The notes beneath the pieces are model-generated. The model did not search any database and was not told where the DNA came from. It saw only the letters and a program-made list of their open reading frames with translations. Made by a program: the position numbers and the translations under genes. From DSSM01 sp964484125 (lineage in GTDB: Bacteria; Bacteroidota; Ignavibacteria; Tepidaquicellales; Tepidaquicellaceae), in the NCBI GenBank assembly GCA_964484125.1, contig CAZAEK010000025.1, forward strand, positions 1-27,423: a stretch of DNA of 27,423 bases, written 5' to 3'. The first letter of the stretch is position 1. Every line of letters starts with the position of its first letter. Of this stretch, positions 1-8,490 are shown in pieces.

Positions 1-37
1 ATTTTGATGACGACGTTACGTGCGTCGTCATCAAAAT
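1..37. repeat. Perfect 15-bp inverted repeat (hairpin), possible terminator
   Basis: Positions 1-15 and 23-37 are exact reverse complements (arm ATTTTGATGACGACG) separated by a 7-nt loop. The hairpin lies 28 nt beyond the stop codon of the minus-strand receptor gene. It could be the terminator of that gene, but the bases that would show a U-tract are outside the window. It could equally be a dispersed palindromic repeat. Confidence 0.6.
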
Positions 38-64
38 AGTATGATTTCCGTGATATTTATAAAC

Positions 65-2494
65 TTATTGGGGTCTTGATTGGTCTTGCTGCTGGTCCTG
101 ACCTTCGTTCATATTCTGTTTGACTTTCTTTTGTTTAGTCATATACTTGTTTGTATTCCCGAATCTATAGGAGAAATTCAGGTATGCTATCCTTGAATCT
201 GGTATTGTAGAATTAGTCGCTATATATCCGTTACCTGTAACATCATTTCCCCATTTAGATGTTTTGAAAATATCAGTAATTCTGAAAGTAATTGTAGTGC
301 TGTTATCAAATAATGTTTTTGTAATTGCAAGGTCAAGATTTGAAGAAGGCATTCCTGTTCCCTGTGCATTTATTTTCTTTCCGTTATAGGCATAGAATAC
401 TTCAAAGTTAAATAAATCTCCTATTATGAATGTTGAACGGATATTTGCTCTCCATGAAAATCCTTCTTCTGCCTTGTAATTACTTTCAAGTGCTTCGTCG
501 AATTTTGTTTCATAAAAACTGAAAGTTGAATTTAGATTAAGCCATTTTAAGACAGAAGAGCTGAGTAATAAATCAACACCATATGAGTTGAAAGCGGAGG
601 CGTTTTTATATGTGATAACAGTTACATTTGAATCTGTAAGATAACTGTACTGAGAAATTACATCCTTGGTTCTTCTGAAGAATGCCAGAGGTGTGATAGT
701 ACCTATCGGAGTATAGAGAGAATAACTAAGTTCATAGGAATCTGTAAATTCTGGGTTCAAATCAGGATTTCCTACAAAGATAAATCTCGGGTCTGGCTGA
801 ACTCTGAAAGGATTCATTCTCCAAATATTAGGTCTTGTAATCCTTCTGCTGTAAGCCAGTTGAATTTGATTCATATCTCCGATTTTCTGAGTGAGACTTA
901 AAGTTGGGAAAAGATTTAAGTAGTCTTTCTCAAAATTCTGACCGCCTGTAAGCAGTTCGCCCTTAGAAAATGTATGCTCAAGTCTTAAACCTGTTTTAAA
1001 AGAAAATTTTCCAAATGAACTTCCGAACATCAGATAACCTGCTGAAATTCTGTCGGTAAGTTGAAATCTGTTACTTGTTCCGAGATTTCGGATATACTGT
1101 CCCGAGTTATAATCAAGTGAATCATATACATAATCGTTGTCATTTTTTCTGTTTGTAAATTTAATTCCGCCTTCGAATTTTGAAACTGCTGAAACCGGGT
1201 GTACATAATCAGATTGAAAAGTAATAAAATCACTTTTATTGTTTGTTGTTTCCTTTGACGTTGGGAAAAGGGGAGAAATCAGATTACCGAAAACATCATA
1301 ATCTTTCTGAACTCTTGTCATATTGAAATCAGTATTATTCCCTGAAATAGTTAAATCTGCGGAAAGCTCTTTATCTTCTCCGAGTTTACCCGTATAATAT
1401 AAACTTACGAAATAGTTATTGAATTCACCGGCATTATCGTTATTTCTGAGATAATATGACACAAGGTTTTGATTTGCATTGAGCAGGTCATTTCTTGAAT
1501 TGTTGGAGCCGGAGAAGCTTGCAAGTGTGAGAGCACCTTCCAGACCAATTGTATTTCTTTTTATAAATTCATATTCAGCTCCAAGGGGAAGATAAAGGAA
1601 CTTTGAGAAATTTTTTCCTTTACCATCCATATTCAGGTAACTTGAAACAGGGACAAGATAATTAATGCTTGATGTCATATCAAATCTGTAATTCTGAATA
1701 CCAAGCCATCCGCCTGTGAATACTGTAATATCGTCTTTCTTATAGTTTAGATTAATACCGCCTGTATATTTATCATAAGTACCGAGATTAAGCATTGCAG
1801 TTCCCTGATATCCTGACTGTGAAGTTTTCTTTAATACAATATTAATGATTCCCGTAATTCCTTCTGCTTCATATTTAGCAGATGGATTTGTAATGACTTC
1901 AATTTTTTCAATCATTTCCGCAGGCAATTGCTTCAGACTTCCCATTCTATTTGGCTTATTGTCAATAAGTATTTTAACATTCTGACTTCCTCTAAGGGAT
2001 ACATTGTCATCGGCATCAACATCAATAAGCGGAGTTTTCTTTAGTACATCAATAGCAGTTCCACCTTTGAATAGCGAAGATTTGCCGATATCGAATACCT
2101 TTTTATCGCCTTCGAAAGTCATAATGGGCATTTCACCTTCAATTACCACTTCGTCTGTCATTAAAGCTGAAGAACTCATTTTAATGATTCCTAAATCCTT
2201 ATCAGGAGCGTCAAGCGAAATATTTTCAGTCTTATATGTTTCATAGCCTATAAAACTGATTTCTATATTATATGTACCATATGATAATTTCTCGATTGAA
2301 AATTCCCCTGATTTATTGCTGAGATTCCCGCCGGAAATTTTTGTTTCTCCTGATTTAAACACCTTTATTGTAGCAGATTCTAATGGTGTATTATCTTTGG
2401 AGTCAACAATTTTACCGCTGATTTTGCCTGTTTGTGCAAAACCTGTGGAAACAAAGAAAAGCAGGAAAAGAAAAGATAGATTTAAATATTTCAT
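65..2494 (-). CDS. TonB-dependent-receptor-like outer-membrane beta-barrel protein
   Basis: An 809-residue outer-membrane protein. It has a signal peptide (about residues 1-20, ending STGFAQ) and then a carboxypeptidase-regulatory-like beta-sandwich (about 22-105, GKISGKIVDSKDNTPLESAT). A plug domain follows at about 125-225 (VLKKTPLIDVDADDNVSLRG, then NPSAKYEAEGITGIINIVLK), and the rest is a large beta-barrel. The order matches the outer-membrane beta-barrel family (OMP_b-brl_3 type) of Bacteroidota, SusC/TonB relatives thought to move or bind ligands at the outer membrane. The ligand cannot be read from sequence. No SusD partner and no TonB box are evident. The last predicted strand ends near YRFGN and is followed by a Gln/Lys-rich tail of about 25 residues, common in this family. 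It is transcribed divergently from the Rrf2 gene across a 197-bp spacer. Confidence 0.88.
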   Translation of the reverse strand: MKYLNLSFLFLLFFVSTGFAQTGKISGKIVDSKDNTPLESATIKVFKSGETKISGGNLSNKSGEFSIEKLSYGTYNIEISFIGYETYKTENISLDAPDKDLGIIKMSSSALMTDEVVIEGEMPIMTFEGDKKVFDIGKSSLFKGGTAIDVLKKTPLIDVDADDNVSLRGSQNVKILIDNKPNRMGSLKQLPAEMIEKIEVITNPSAKYEAEGITGIINIVLKKTSQSGYQGTAMLNLGTYDKYTGGINLNYKKDDITVFTGGWLGIQNYRFDMTSSINYLVPVSSYLNMDGKGKNFSKFLYLPLGAEYEFIKRNTIGLEGALTLASFSGSNNSRNDLLNANQNLVSYYLRNNDNAGEFNNYFVSLYYTGKLGEDKELSADLTISGNNTDFNMTRVQKDYDVFGNLISPLFPTSKETTNNKSDFITFQSDYVHPVSAVSKFEGGIKFTNRKNDNDYVYDSLDYNSGQYIRNLGTSNRFQLTDRISAGYLMFGSSFGKFSFKTGLRLEHTFSKGELLTGGQNFEKDYLNLFPTLSLTQKIGDMNQIQLAYSRRITRPNIWRMNPFRVQPDPRFIFVGNPDLNPEFTDSYELSYSLYTPIGTITPLAFFRRTKDVISQYSYLTDSNVTVITYKNASAFNSYGVDLLLSSSVLKWLNLNSTFSFYETKFDEALESNYKAEEGFSWRANIRSTFIIGDLFNFEVFYAYNGKKINAQGTGMPSSNLDLAITKTLFDNSTTITFRITDIFKTSKWGNDVTGNGYIATNSTIPDSRIAYLNFSYRFGNTNKYMTKQKKVKQNMNEGQDQQQDQSRPQ

Positions 2495-2610
2495 TTTTTT
2501 AGAATTAGTTTGATTCTGTTTACGAAATGCTGATGTATAAGTTACAAAAACTTATTTTAATATGTAATATAAATTTTTAATTGTCTGAATAGTATGTATG
2601 AATTTATAAT

Positions 2611-2640
2611 TTGACAATAGAACTCTTTTTTTATACTTTG
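2611..2640 (+). promoter_or_regulatory. Candidate sigma70-like promoter for the Rrf2-family gene
   Basis: TTGACA at 2611-2616 and TATACT at 2632-2637 are separated by only 15 bp, about 50 nt upstream of the ATG at 2692. The stretch also ends in TTTG (2637-2640), which resembles the Bacteroidota -7 element. The short spacer makes this tentative. The rest of the 2495-2691 divergent spacer is AT-rich with no other clear signal, and an operator for the Rrf2 protein may lie here. Confidence 0.35.
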
Positions 2641-2691
2641 AGACTAAAAGGCCTTAATATCGTTACGAAAAATTAAAAATATTATAAATAT

Positions 2692-3138
2692 ATGTATTTA
2701 TTAAATTCTAAAGCAAGTGAATATATGATAAGGGCGATGGTTTATTTGTCGTCTCAAAGGGAGCGGGAAGGCTATATTATGGTAAAAGAGATTTCCGAGA
2801 AAACAGATATTCCACAGCCGTTTTTATCAAAAATATTTCAGGACCTGGCAAAAACAACCTGGATTCAGTCGAAGAAAGGAAAAAACGGAGGAGTGAAACT
2901 CGTAGGTGATACTAAGAAAATTTCTTTGTTGGATATAATTAATTTCAGCGGCGGAGCAATAGAAAGAGACAAATGCATCTTTGGTCATAAAGAATGTGGA
3001 GCAAAATTCGAATGTAGTTTACACGGTAAATGCGATAAACTAAAAAACGAAATACATGGATTTCTGAGCAAGACAACGATAGATGATTTCTCAAAAAAAT
3101 GGGATTTTGGAATTGACCAATCAATTATAAACACATAA
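2692..3138 (+). CDS. Rrf2 family transcriptional regulator, probable Fe-S sensor
   Basis: 148 residues, the usual length for Rrf2/IscR/NsrR regulators. The N-terminal winged helix-turn-helix (about 5-75) has the family pattern: SKASEYMIRAMVYLS, then the recognition region IPQPFLSKIFQDLAK, then the wing SKKGKNGGVKL. A Cys-rich loop follows with Cys95, Cys102, Cys108 and Cys114. In IscR and NsrR three cysteines of this loop hold an Fe-S cluster that senses iron-sulphur status or nitric oxide. Here there are four, with spacing CX6CX5CX5C, so cluster binding is likely but the signal is unknown. The next gene starts 9 nt downstream and is probably co-transcribed. Rrf2 genes are often autoregulated, so the spacer upstream is a candidate operator region. 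Confidence 0.9.
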   Translation: MYLLNSKASEYMIRAMVYLSSQREREGYIMVKEISEKTDIPQPFLSKIFQDLAKTTWIQSKKGKNGGVKLVGDTKKISLLDIINFSGGAIERDKCIFGHKECGAKFECSLHGKCDKLKNEIHGFLSKTTIDDFSKKWDFGIDQSIINT

Positions 3139-3147
3139 AATAAAAAA

Positions 3148-3918
3148 ATGAAAAAATTAATTTTAATCTTTGCATTTTTAATAGTGCTTATTAGTTTTAG
3201 CTCTGTATCTGCTCAGCGCGAAGTTCCCGAAAATCCGGACGGTTATTACGAACTTATGTTCAATAAGCTGATAAGCGGCAATGAATATATGGCTTCCGGA
3301 AATGAACCGTTCTGGAATCTGGATATTGATACAGAGGGAAATCTTGTTTTTACAAGAGCTGAAGTAAATACACCTTTGACAATACCAGCAGCAGATTTAA
3401 AAATGTCAACACGTGGAAAAATTATTTCATTCTCAAATTCGGAACAAAAGTTTAAAGTAGAATTCAAAAGGGGAAAATGTTTTGACGATATGTCAGGGAA
3501 TCAGTTCGATTATAAAGTAACTGTAACATACGATGGCAAAAAATACAGTGGCTGTGGAAATAAACTTGATGGCTGGGTATTGAACGATATTTTTGCACTT
3601 GTTGAAATTGAAGGCAAATCCGTCAAAAATATGAAACTAAATAAACAGCCGATGATTGAGCTTCATTTGAAGGATAAAAAGATAATGGGTAATGACGGAT
3701 GCAATACATTCAACGGCGGAATTAAATATGCAATTTTCAATAAAATTAAATTCAGTGACGCATTTGCTTCGACCAAAATGTTTTGTGGTGAAAATGAAGG
3801 TTTTGAAACCGCATTTTATCAGGCATTAAAATCTGCTGATTCTTACACATTCAAAAAACTGCGACTGAAATTTTACAGCGGTGGAAAAGAAGTTCTCGAA
3901 TTTGTCAAAATGGACTAA
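3148..3918 (+). CDS. Secreted META/HslJ-domain protein with COG3650-like N-terminal domain
   Basis: 256 residues with a signal peptide (MKKLILIFAFLIVLISF, likely cleavage after SVSA). No lipobox Cys is seen, so it is probably a soluble periplasmic protein. Two domains are visible. The first (about 48-145) begins with GNEPFWNLDID and ends with a Cys-DDMSGNQF block followed by YSGCGN, the pattern of COG3650-type domains often found beside META domains. The second (about 150-256) contains GNDGCNTFNGG and KMFCGENEGFE, the signature of META/HslJ domains, which are linked to envelope stress or heat resistance. No enzymatic activity is known for this family. The gene follows the Rrf2 regulator by 9 nt, which suggests it responds to the same redox/NO/Fe-S signal. 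A hairpin terminator follows. Confidence 0.82.
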   Translation: MKKLILIFAFLIVLISFSSVSAQREVPENPDGYYELMFNKLISGNEYMASGNEPFWNLDIDTEGNLVFTRAEVNTPLTIPAADLKMSTRGKIISFSNSEQKFKVEFKRGKCFDDMSGNQFDYKVTVTYDGKKYSGCGNKLDGWVLNDIFALVEIEGKSVKNMKLNKQPMIELHLKDKKIMGNDGCNTFNGGIKYAIFNKIKFSDAFASTKMFCGENEGFETAFYQALKSADSYTFKKLRLKFYSGGKEVLEFVKMD

Positions 3919-3945
3919 TTCAGTAATTTAACAGATTTTGACTTT

Positions 3946-3980
3946 AAGAAAGATAATTAATAAATTATCTTTCTTTTTTT
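3946..3980 (+). terminator. Rho-independent terminator-like hairpin
   Basis: A perfect 13-bp stem (AAGAAAGATAATT at 3946-3958 with 3963-3975) has a 4-nt loop and is followed by T3976-3980. The stem is AT-rich. It lies 28 nt after the META gene and ends 17 nt before the ATG of the next gene. It therefore ends the Rrf2-META transcript or acts as a leader attenuator for the aminotransferase. Confidence 0.7.
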
Positions 3981-3997
3981 ATAAACAGAATTTTCTT

Positions 3998-5473
3998 ATG
4001 GAAAGTTATTTTGAAATATTCCGCAGAAATACAATCGGTAATGATATAAAATATAAATCCCCTTACGGTGAGATGAAGATGATTTATGCAGATTGGGTTG
4101 CATCGGGCAGATTATACAGACCAATAGAAGAGAGAATAATAAATGAACTTGGACCTTTCGTAGCAAACACTCACACTGAAACGAGTGAGACAGGAACATT
4201 GATGACGAAGGCATATCACGAAGCACATAAAAGAATAAAAGAGCATTGCAATGCAGGTAAGAAAGATGTAATAATAGCTGCAGGTTTTGGAATGACTGCA
4301 GTTATAAATAAATTTCAGAGAATTCTCGGCTTAAAGCCCTGTAATTCAATTACAAAGAATAAATGTTTTAAATACGATAACGAATCCGAAAAACCTGTAG
4401 TTTTTATTACACACATGGAACATCATTCGAATCATACATCGTGGTATGAGACTATTGCAGATGTGGTCGTAATTCAGCCCGATAAAGAACTGCTTGTTGA
4501 TATAGGAGACCTTGAAACACAATTAAAGAAATATTCGGGAAGGAAATATAAATTCGGCTCATTTACTGCGGCTTCAAATGTAACAGGTATTGAAACGCCA
4601 TATCATGAGCTTTCAAAACTGATGCATAAATACGGAGGATATTGCTTTGTAGATTTTGCGGCGTCTGCACCTTATGTAGATATTGATATGCATCCCGAAG
4701 ATTCAGATGCCTATCTTGATGCGGTTATGTTTTCACCTCATAAATTTCTCGGAGGTCCCGGAACACCCGGAATTATAGTTTTTAATTCTGATTTATATCC
4801 CGGGTTTTCTCCTGACCAGCCGGGAGGCGGAACGGTATGGTGGACAAATCCATGGGGCGAGTACAGATATTTTGAAGACATTGAAGCAAGGGAAGACGGA
4901 GGAACGCCGGGATTTTTACAGACAATAAAATCGGCGATGTGTATTGAGTTAAAAAATGAAATGGGTGTTCCGAATATGCGGAAAAGAGAAGAAGAATTAC
5001 TTGGAATAGCTTTCAGGGAAATGAGAAAAATTGAAACGCTGAAAATTCTTGCCGATAATGTTGAGCATCGTCTTGGAATTTTATCTTTTTATCTTGAGCC
5101 GGTTCACTATAATCTTGTTGTGAGATTGTTAAGTGACAGGTTTGGAATTCAGGTAAGAGGTGGTTGTGCATGCGCCGGGACTTACGGGCATTATTTACTT
5201 AATGTTACTTATGAACAGTCAAAAGAGATTACAGACAGAATCAATCACGGAGATTTATCAAGTAAGCCCGGCTGGATTCGGCTTTCGATTCATCCTACTA
5301 TGACTAATGAGGATTTATATTTTGTAATTAATGCAATTGAAGAGATATCAAAGAATTACAAAAAATGGGCTGAGGATTACAATTACGATAAACACACGAA
5401 TGAATTTACTCATAAAAATACAACTCAAACAGCAGTTGATTATAAATATTGGTTCAGGGAAATAAATAATTAA
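3998..5473 (+). CDS. Class V aminotransferase-fold PLP enzyme (cysteine desulfurase-like)
   Basis: 491 residues from the ATG at 3998. A longer frame opens with TTG at 3938, but those extra codons run through the terminator hairpin, so the ATG is preferred. The fold-type I PLP enzyme pattern is clear: EHHSNHTSWYE in the SufS/NifS-like region, Asp219 in VDFAASAP (pairs with the PLP ring nitrogen), and Lys249 in FSPHKFLGGPGTPG (Schiff-base lysine). A late RGGCACAGTYGHYLL motif puts Cys residues roughly where group II desulfurases carry the reactive Cys. The RAGHHC-type motif of true SufS/CsdA is absent, so desulfurase activity is unproven and the substrate is unknown. The stop codon is 1 nt from the acylphosphatase start, so the two are one transcription unit. 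No SufBCD or IscU genes are nearby. Confidence 0.85.
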   Translation: MESYFEIFRRNTIGNDIKYKSPYGEMKMIYADWVASGRLYRPIEERIINELGPFVANTHTETSETGTLMTKAYHEAHKRIKEHCNAGKKDVIIAAGFGMTAVINKFQRILGLKPCNSITKNKCFKYDNESEKPVVFITHMEHHSNHTSWYETIADVVVIQPDKELLVDIGDLETQLKKYSGRKYKFGSFTAASNVTGIETPYHELSKLMHKYGGYCFVDFAASAPYVDIDMHPEDSDAYLDAVMFSPHKFLGGPGTPGIIVFNSDLYPGFSPDQPGGGTVWWTNPWGEYRYFEDIEAREDGGTPGFLQTIKSAMCIELKNEMGVPNMRKREEELLGIAFREMRKIETLKILADNVEHRLGILSFYLEPVHYNLVVRLLSDRFGIQVRGGCACAGTYGHYLLNVTYEQSKEITDRINHGDLSSKPGWIRLSIHPTMTNEDLYFVINAIEEISKNYKKWAEDYNYDKHTNEFTHKNTTQTAVDYKYWFREINN

Positions 5474-5474
5474 T

Positions 5475-5795
5475 ATGGGCAAAGAATATAAAGCAATGAT
5501 AAAAATATCCGGTAAAGTCCAGGGGGTTGGTTTCAGATATTTTGTTTTTAAGCTTGCAGTAGCGAACAGAATATCGGGATGGGTCAGAAATTCCGGGACA
5601 GGAGTAACAATTGAAGCTATAGCATCGAAAGAGAAACTTGAAGAATTCATTGAGAAAATCCGCACTGAAAAACCATCTATAGCAGAAATTAAATCTTTAA
5701 ACTACGTTTTGCTTGAAAGTTGCTGCAGATATTTTCCCGAAGAAGGAGAGGAAACTGCATTTACAGGATTTGAAATTTTGCCTTCAGAAAAATAA
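5475..5795 (+). CDS. acyP: Acylphosphatase
   Basis: 106 residues, slightly longer than the usual 90-100. Acylphosphatases are small cytoplasmic alpha/beta enzymes that hydrolyse carboxyl-phosphate bonds such as acetyl phosphate or 1,3-bisphosphoglycerate. The signature is present: GKVQGVGFRYFVFKLA with catalytic Arg21, followed by ISGWVRNSGTGVTIEA with catalytic Asn39. The C-terminus ends in the FTGFEIL strand typical of the family. It begins 1 nt after the aminotransferase stop codon and is presumably translated by coupling. The only other realistic assignment is an HypF-type acylphosphatase domain, but no HypF zinc-finger or YrdC region follows. Confidence 0.93.
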   Translation: MGKEYKAMIKISGKVQGVGFRYFVFKLAVANRISGWVRNSGTGVTIEAIASKEKLEEFIEKIRTEKPSIAEIKSLNYVLLESCCRYFPEEGEETAFTGFEILPSEK

Positions 5796-5877
5796 AGCTT
5801 AAAAAAACATTTTTATTTTAACATTTTCGTAATATATTCCGTAAAAAGATTGTTTAACTAAATTAAATATATCCTCA

Positions 5878-8364
5878 ATGAAGAAACTTCTTTTATTATT
5901 TTTACTTTCCTTGATTATCCCATGTATGTCCGCAACATCTCAGGATAATCCGAATCTCGATCAGATACCTTTAGAATTGAGAAACAGACCAATTTTGAAT
6001 AACCCTTATTCGCCTAATGCAATCTTAACAGATAATCAGGGCTATGATAATTTTTATATGGGTGTAGCTTTTGCAGAGCCGCATATATCAGCTCATCCTA
6101 GGAATCTTACGCAGTTTTTCACTGCCTTTAATACTAATCAGACCTATTACACTTTAAACGGAGGTCTGGATTGGTTTACTAATAATCCTGTATTTCCGAG
6201 CTACACAGCCGCAGGTGACCCTGTTACTGCTTACGATAGCTTAGGAAATGTTTATTATATGAATATGGCACAATCAGGTACTTCTATTATAGGTTGTTTC
6301 ACTTTCAAATCAACAAATAACGGTGTTACGTGGTTACCAGGAGTCTGGTCAATTAATGGTAACGATAAAAACTGGATAGCATGTGATCAGACAGGCGGAC
6401 CTTATGCTAATTATGTATATTGTACAATGACTGCAGGCAGCGGATTTGGTGCTTTCTCACGCAGTACAGATTTCGGTGCATCATATCAGACAACTTTTCA
6501 GCCCTCCACACAATCACTTCCCGGTATGATGGTAGCGGTCGGTCCTTATAAAGAGGGTTCAACAGATGTGCCCGGAGGTTGTGTTTATGTCGTAACAAAT
6601 TCAGGGAGCAGTTTTTCTGCTTTCTATACTTTTTATATGTCAACAAACGGAGGAGCTTCTTTTACTCAGATGTCAACTCAGCAGTTTGCTAATTATGTCG
6701 GAACAAATGTGGGTGGAAGAAACTCAGTTCAGAATATGAGAACAAGACCATATCCGTTTATAGCGGCAGATAATAGCTATGGTCCAAGACGCGGAAGATT
6801 ATATCTCGTATATGCTTCTAATAATCCTCCCGGAGATGGTAATAAACCGGATATTTATTGCAGATATTCTACAGATAGAGGAATCAGCTGGTCTTCACCG
6901 GTTACAATCAATGATGACCTTAACAGCACTGCAAATCATCAATGGCATCCTTCAATCTGGTGCGATAAGGAAACAGGAAGATTATATGTAAAATGGTTTG
7001 ATACAAGAAACTGTCCTACAAGCGACAGCGCAGAAGTATATGCATCATATTCAGATGACGGTGGATTAACATTTGTTCAGAATCAGAGAATAGGTACAAG
7101 TAAGTTTAAAATTGACTGCAGTACCTGCGGTGGCGGAGGAACTCCAAGATATCTCGGAGATTATGATGCAATTGTATCAAATTCAAAAACTTCAATGCTC
7201 GTTTGGTCTGATTTCAGAAACGGTGCCTTTGGCAGTTATACAGCATATTTCCCGGATTTTGCAATGAAAACCGATAAATCAGCTATAACTCTTACAAATA
7301 ACGATAGCGGATTTGTAACTGTTAAAGTCCCGTCAGTAAAATTATACAACGATAAAGTTAAATTTTCTTTAGCTCTCGATACAAATCCTGTTTCCGGTTC
7401 GATACAGCTTTCATTTGTTGGTAAAGATTCTCTTACGTCATATCCCGATTCGGTGAGAATAAGAATTAAAATGATTGGTTCTGTTCCTGCAAAAACTTAC
7501 AGATTATTAATCGTCGGAAGAGGTAGTAATGGCACACCGGTACATAGAAGAGAAGTTGCAATACTTGCTAATCTGGCTCAGCTTACAGTTGGTTCAAACA
7601 GGGAAGGAATAGTTACCATTAAAGTAAATGGAAATAGTTATACAAACCGTACAACTCTTACTTTCCCTATTGGTTCATCAGTAACGGTTCAGGCAGTAAG
7701 TCCTTATACTTCAGGCGGAACGAGATATACTTTTGTGAACTGGTCAAATAACGGAGATACAACTCAGACATTTAATTTAAATTCAAATCTTGAATTGCTT
7801 GCAACATATAAAGCGCAATACCGTCTTGTTATAGTATCAAGCCAGGGAAATACTTTTGGCGGAAATATTTATTATGATTCAGCGGCTCCTTTTACATTCG
7901 GAGTAACTTCGCGTACAGTTGTAAATGGCGGAATCACATATTACTTCCGCGGTTGGAATGGTTCAGGAACTGGTTCTTATACAAGTCCTGATAGTTCCGG
8001 TAATGACAGTGCAGTTACAATAGCAATTTCAAATCCTATTGTGGAAACTGTTCGCTGGTCAACTACTGTTGGAATAAATAATCTCGGTTCGGAAATACCT
8101 GAAGTATTTAAATTATATTCCAACTATCCGAATCCGTTTAATCCGGAAACTGTTATCAGATTTGACGTTCCGAAGTCGGCATATATTGAATTGAAAATAT
8201 ATGACCTGCTTGGCAGAGAAGTTGCAGTATTGGTAAACAGAGAATTGAAGGCAGGTAAGTATGAATATAAATTCGATGGCAGCGGTTTAAAGAGCGGAAT
8301 ATATTTTTATAGATTTAATTCTGCCGAATATACGGAAGTGAAACGTATGGTACTTGTAAAATAA
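5878..8364 (+). CDS. T9SS-exported protein with Asp-box (sialidase/BNR-like) repeats
   Basis: 828 residues with a signal peptide (MKKLLLLFLLSLIIPCMSA). The first half contains several Asp-box-type motifs, S-x-D/N-x-G-x-x-W/F: STNNGVTW, STDFGASY, STNGGASF, STDRGISW and SDDGGLTF. These mark a beta-propeller like those of sialidases and BNR-repeat proteins. A sialidase active site (Arg triad, Asp, Tyr/Glu) cannot be assigned, so it may be non-enzymatic. At about 575-730 lie two regions resembling divergent InlB B-repeats (FVNWSNNGDT; YYFRGWNGSGTGSYTSPD). Residues 749-756 read NYPNPFNP and begin a T9SS type A sorting domain that ends in EVKRMVLVK. The protein should cross the outer membrane by the type IX system and be attached to the surface or released. 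It is monocistronic, closed by a strong terminator. Confidence 0.85.
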   Translation: MKKLLLLFLLSLIIPCMSATSQDNPNLDQIPLELRNRPILNNPYSPNAILTDNQGYDNFYMGVAFAEPHISAHPRNLTQFFTAFNTNQTYYTLNGGLDWFTNNPVFPSYTAAGDPVTAYDSLGNVYYMNMAQSGTSIIGCFTFKSTNNGVTWLPGVWSINGNDKNWIACDQTGGPYANYVYCTMTAGSGFGAFSRSTDFGASYQTTFQPSTQSLPGMMVAVGPYKEGSTDVPGGCVYVVTNSGSSFSAFYTFYMSTNGGASFTQMSTQQFANYVGTNVGGRNSVQNMRTRPYPFIAADNSYGPRRGRLYLVYASNNPPGDGNKPDIYCRYSTDRGISWSSPVTINDDLNSTANHQWHPSIWCDKETGRLYVKWFDTRNCPTSDSAEVYASYSDDGGLTFVQNQRIGTSKFKIDCSTCGGGGTPRYLGDYDAIVSNSKTSMLVWSDFRNGAFGSYTAYFPDFAMKTDKSAITLTNNDSGFVTVKVPSVKLYNDKVKFSLALDTNPVSGSIQLSFVGKDSLTSYPDSVRIRIKMIGSVPAKTYRLLIVGRGSNGTPVHRREVAILANLAQLTVGSNREGIVTIKVNGNSYTNRTTLTFPIGSSVTVQAVSPYTSGGTRYTFVNWSNNGDTTQTFNLNSNLELLATYKAQYRLVIVSSQGNTFGGNIYYDSAAPFTFGVTSRTVVNGGITYYFRGWNGSGTGSYTSPDSSGNDSAVTIAISNPIVETVRWSTTVGINNLGSEIPEVFKLYSNYPNPFNPETVIRFDVPKSAYIELKIYDLLGREVAVLVNRELKAGKYEYKFDGSGLKSGIYFYRFNSAEYTEVKRMVLVK

Positions 8365-8388
8365 ATTTATTGTCATAAATATTTGTTG

Positions 8389-8421
8389 AAGAAAGCCCCG
8401 TAAAGCCGGGGCTTTCTTTTT
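8389..8421 (+). terminator. Strong rho-independent terminator
   Basis: A 12-bp stem (AAGAAAGCCCCG at 8389-8400 with 8407-8418), a 6-nt loop and a T-run at 8417-8421, beginning 24 nt after the stop of the T9SS-exported Asp-box protein. The GC-rich core stands out against the AT-rich background. Confidence 0.92.
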
Positions 8422-8443
8422 AAAAAACACTTATTATTTTGGG

Positions 8444-8472
8444 CTACAAACATTGAACCCCTATCGGGGTTC
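8444..8472 (-). repeat. REP-like palindromic element, inverted copy
   Basis: GAACCCC (8455-8461) and GGGGTTC (8466-8472) form a 7-bp stem around TATC, preceded by CTACAAACATT at 8444-8454. Read on the minus strand, the element is a palindrome followed by AATGTTTGTAG. This is the same stem-plus-tail plan as the three direct copies at 8491-8618, but in opposite orientation and with a different stem sequence. Confidence 0.7.
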
Positions 8473-8490
8473 TGATATAATCTACTCTAC

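Noticed and set aside
2004..2513. Open frames on the plus strand opposite the receptor gene (2004-2246, 2316-2513).
   Set aside because: They are antisense shadows of a well-supported receptor frame, with no recognisable domain.
3998..5473. Assignment as a true SufS/CsdA cysteine desulfurase.
   Set aside because: The RAGHHC-type active-site motif is absent and no Suf/Isc partner genes are nearby. Only the fold and PLP residues are supported.
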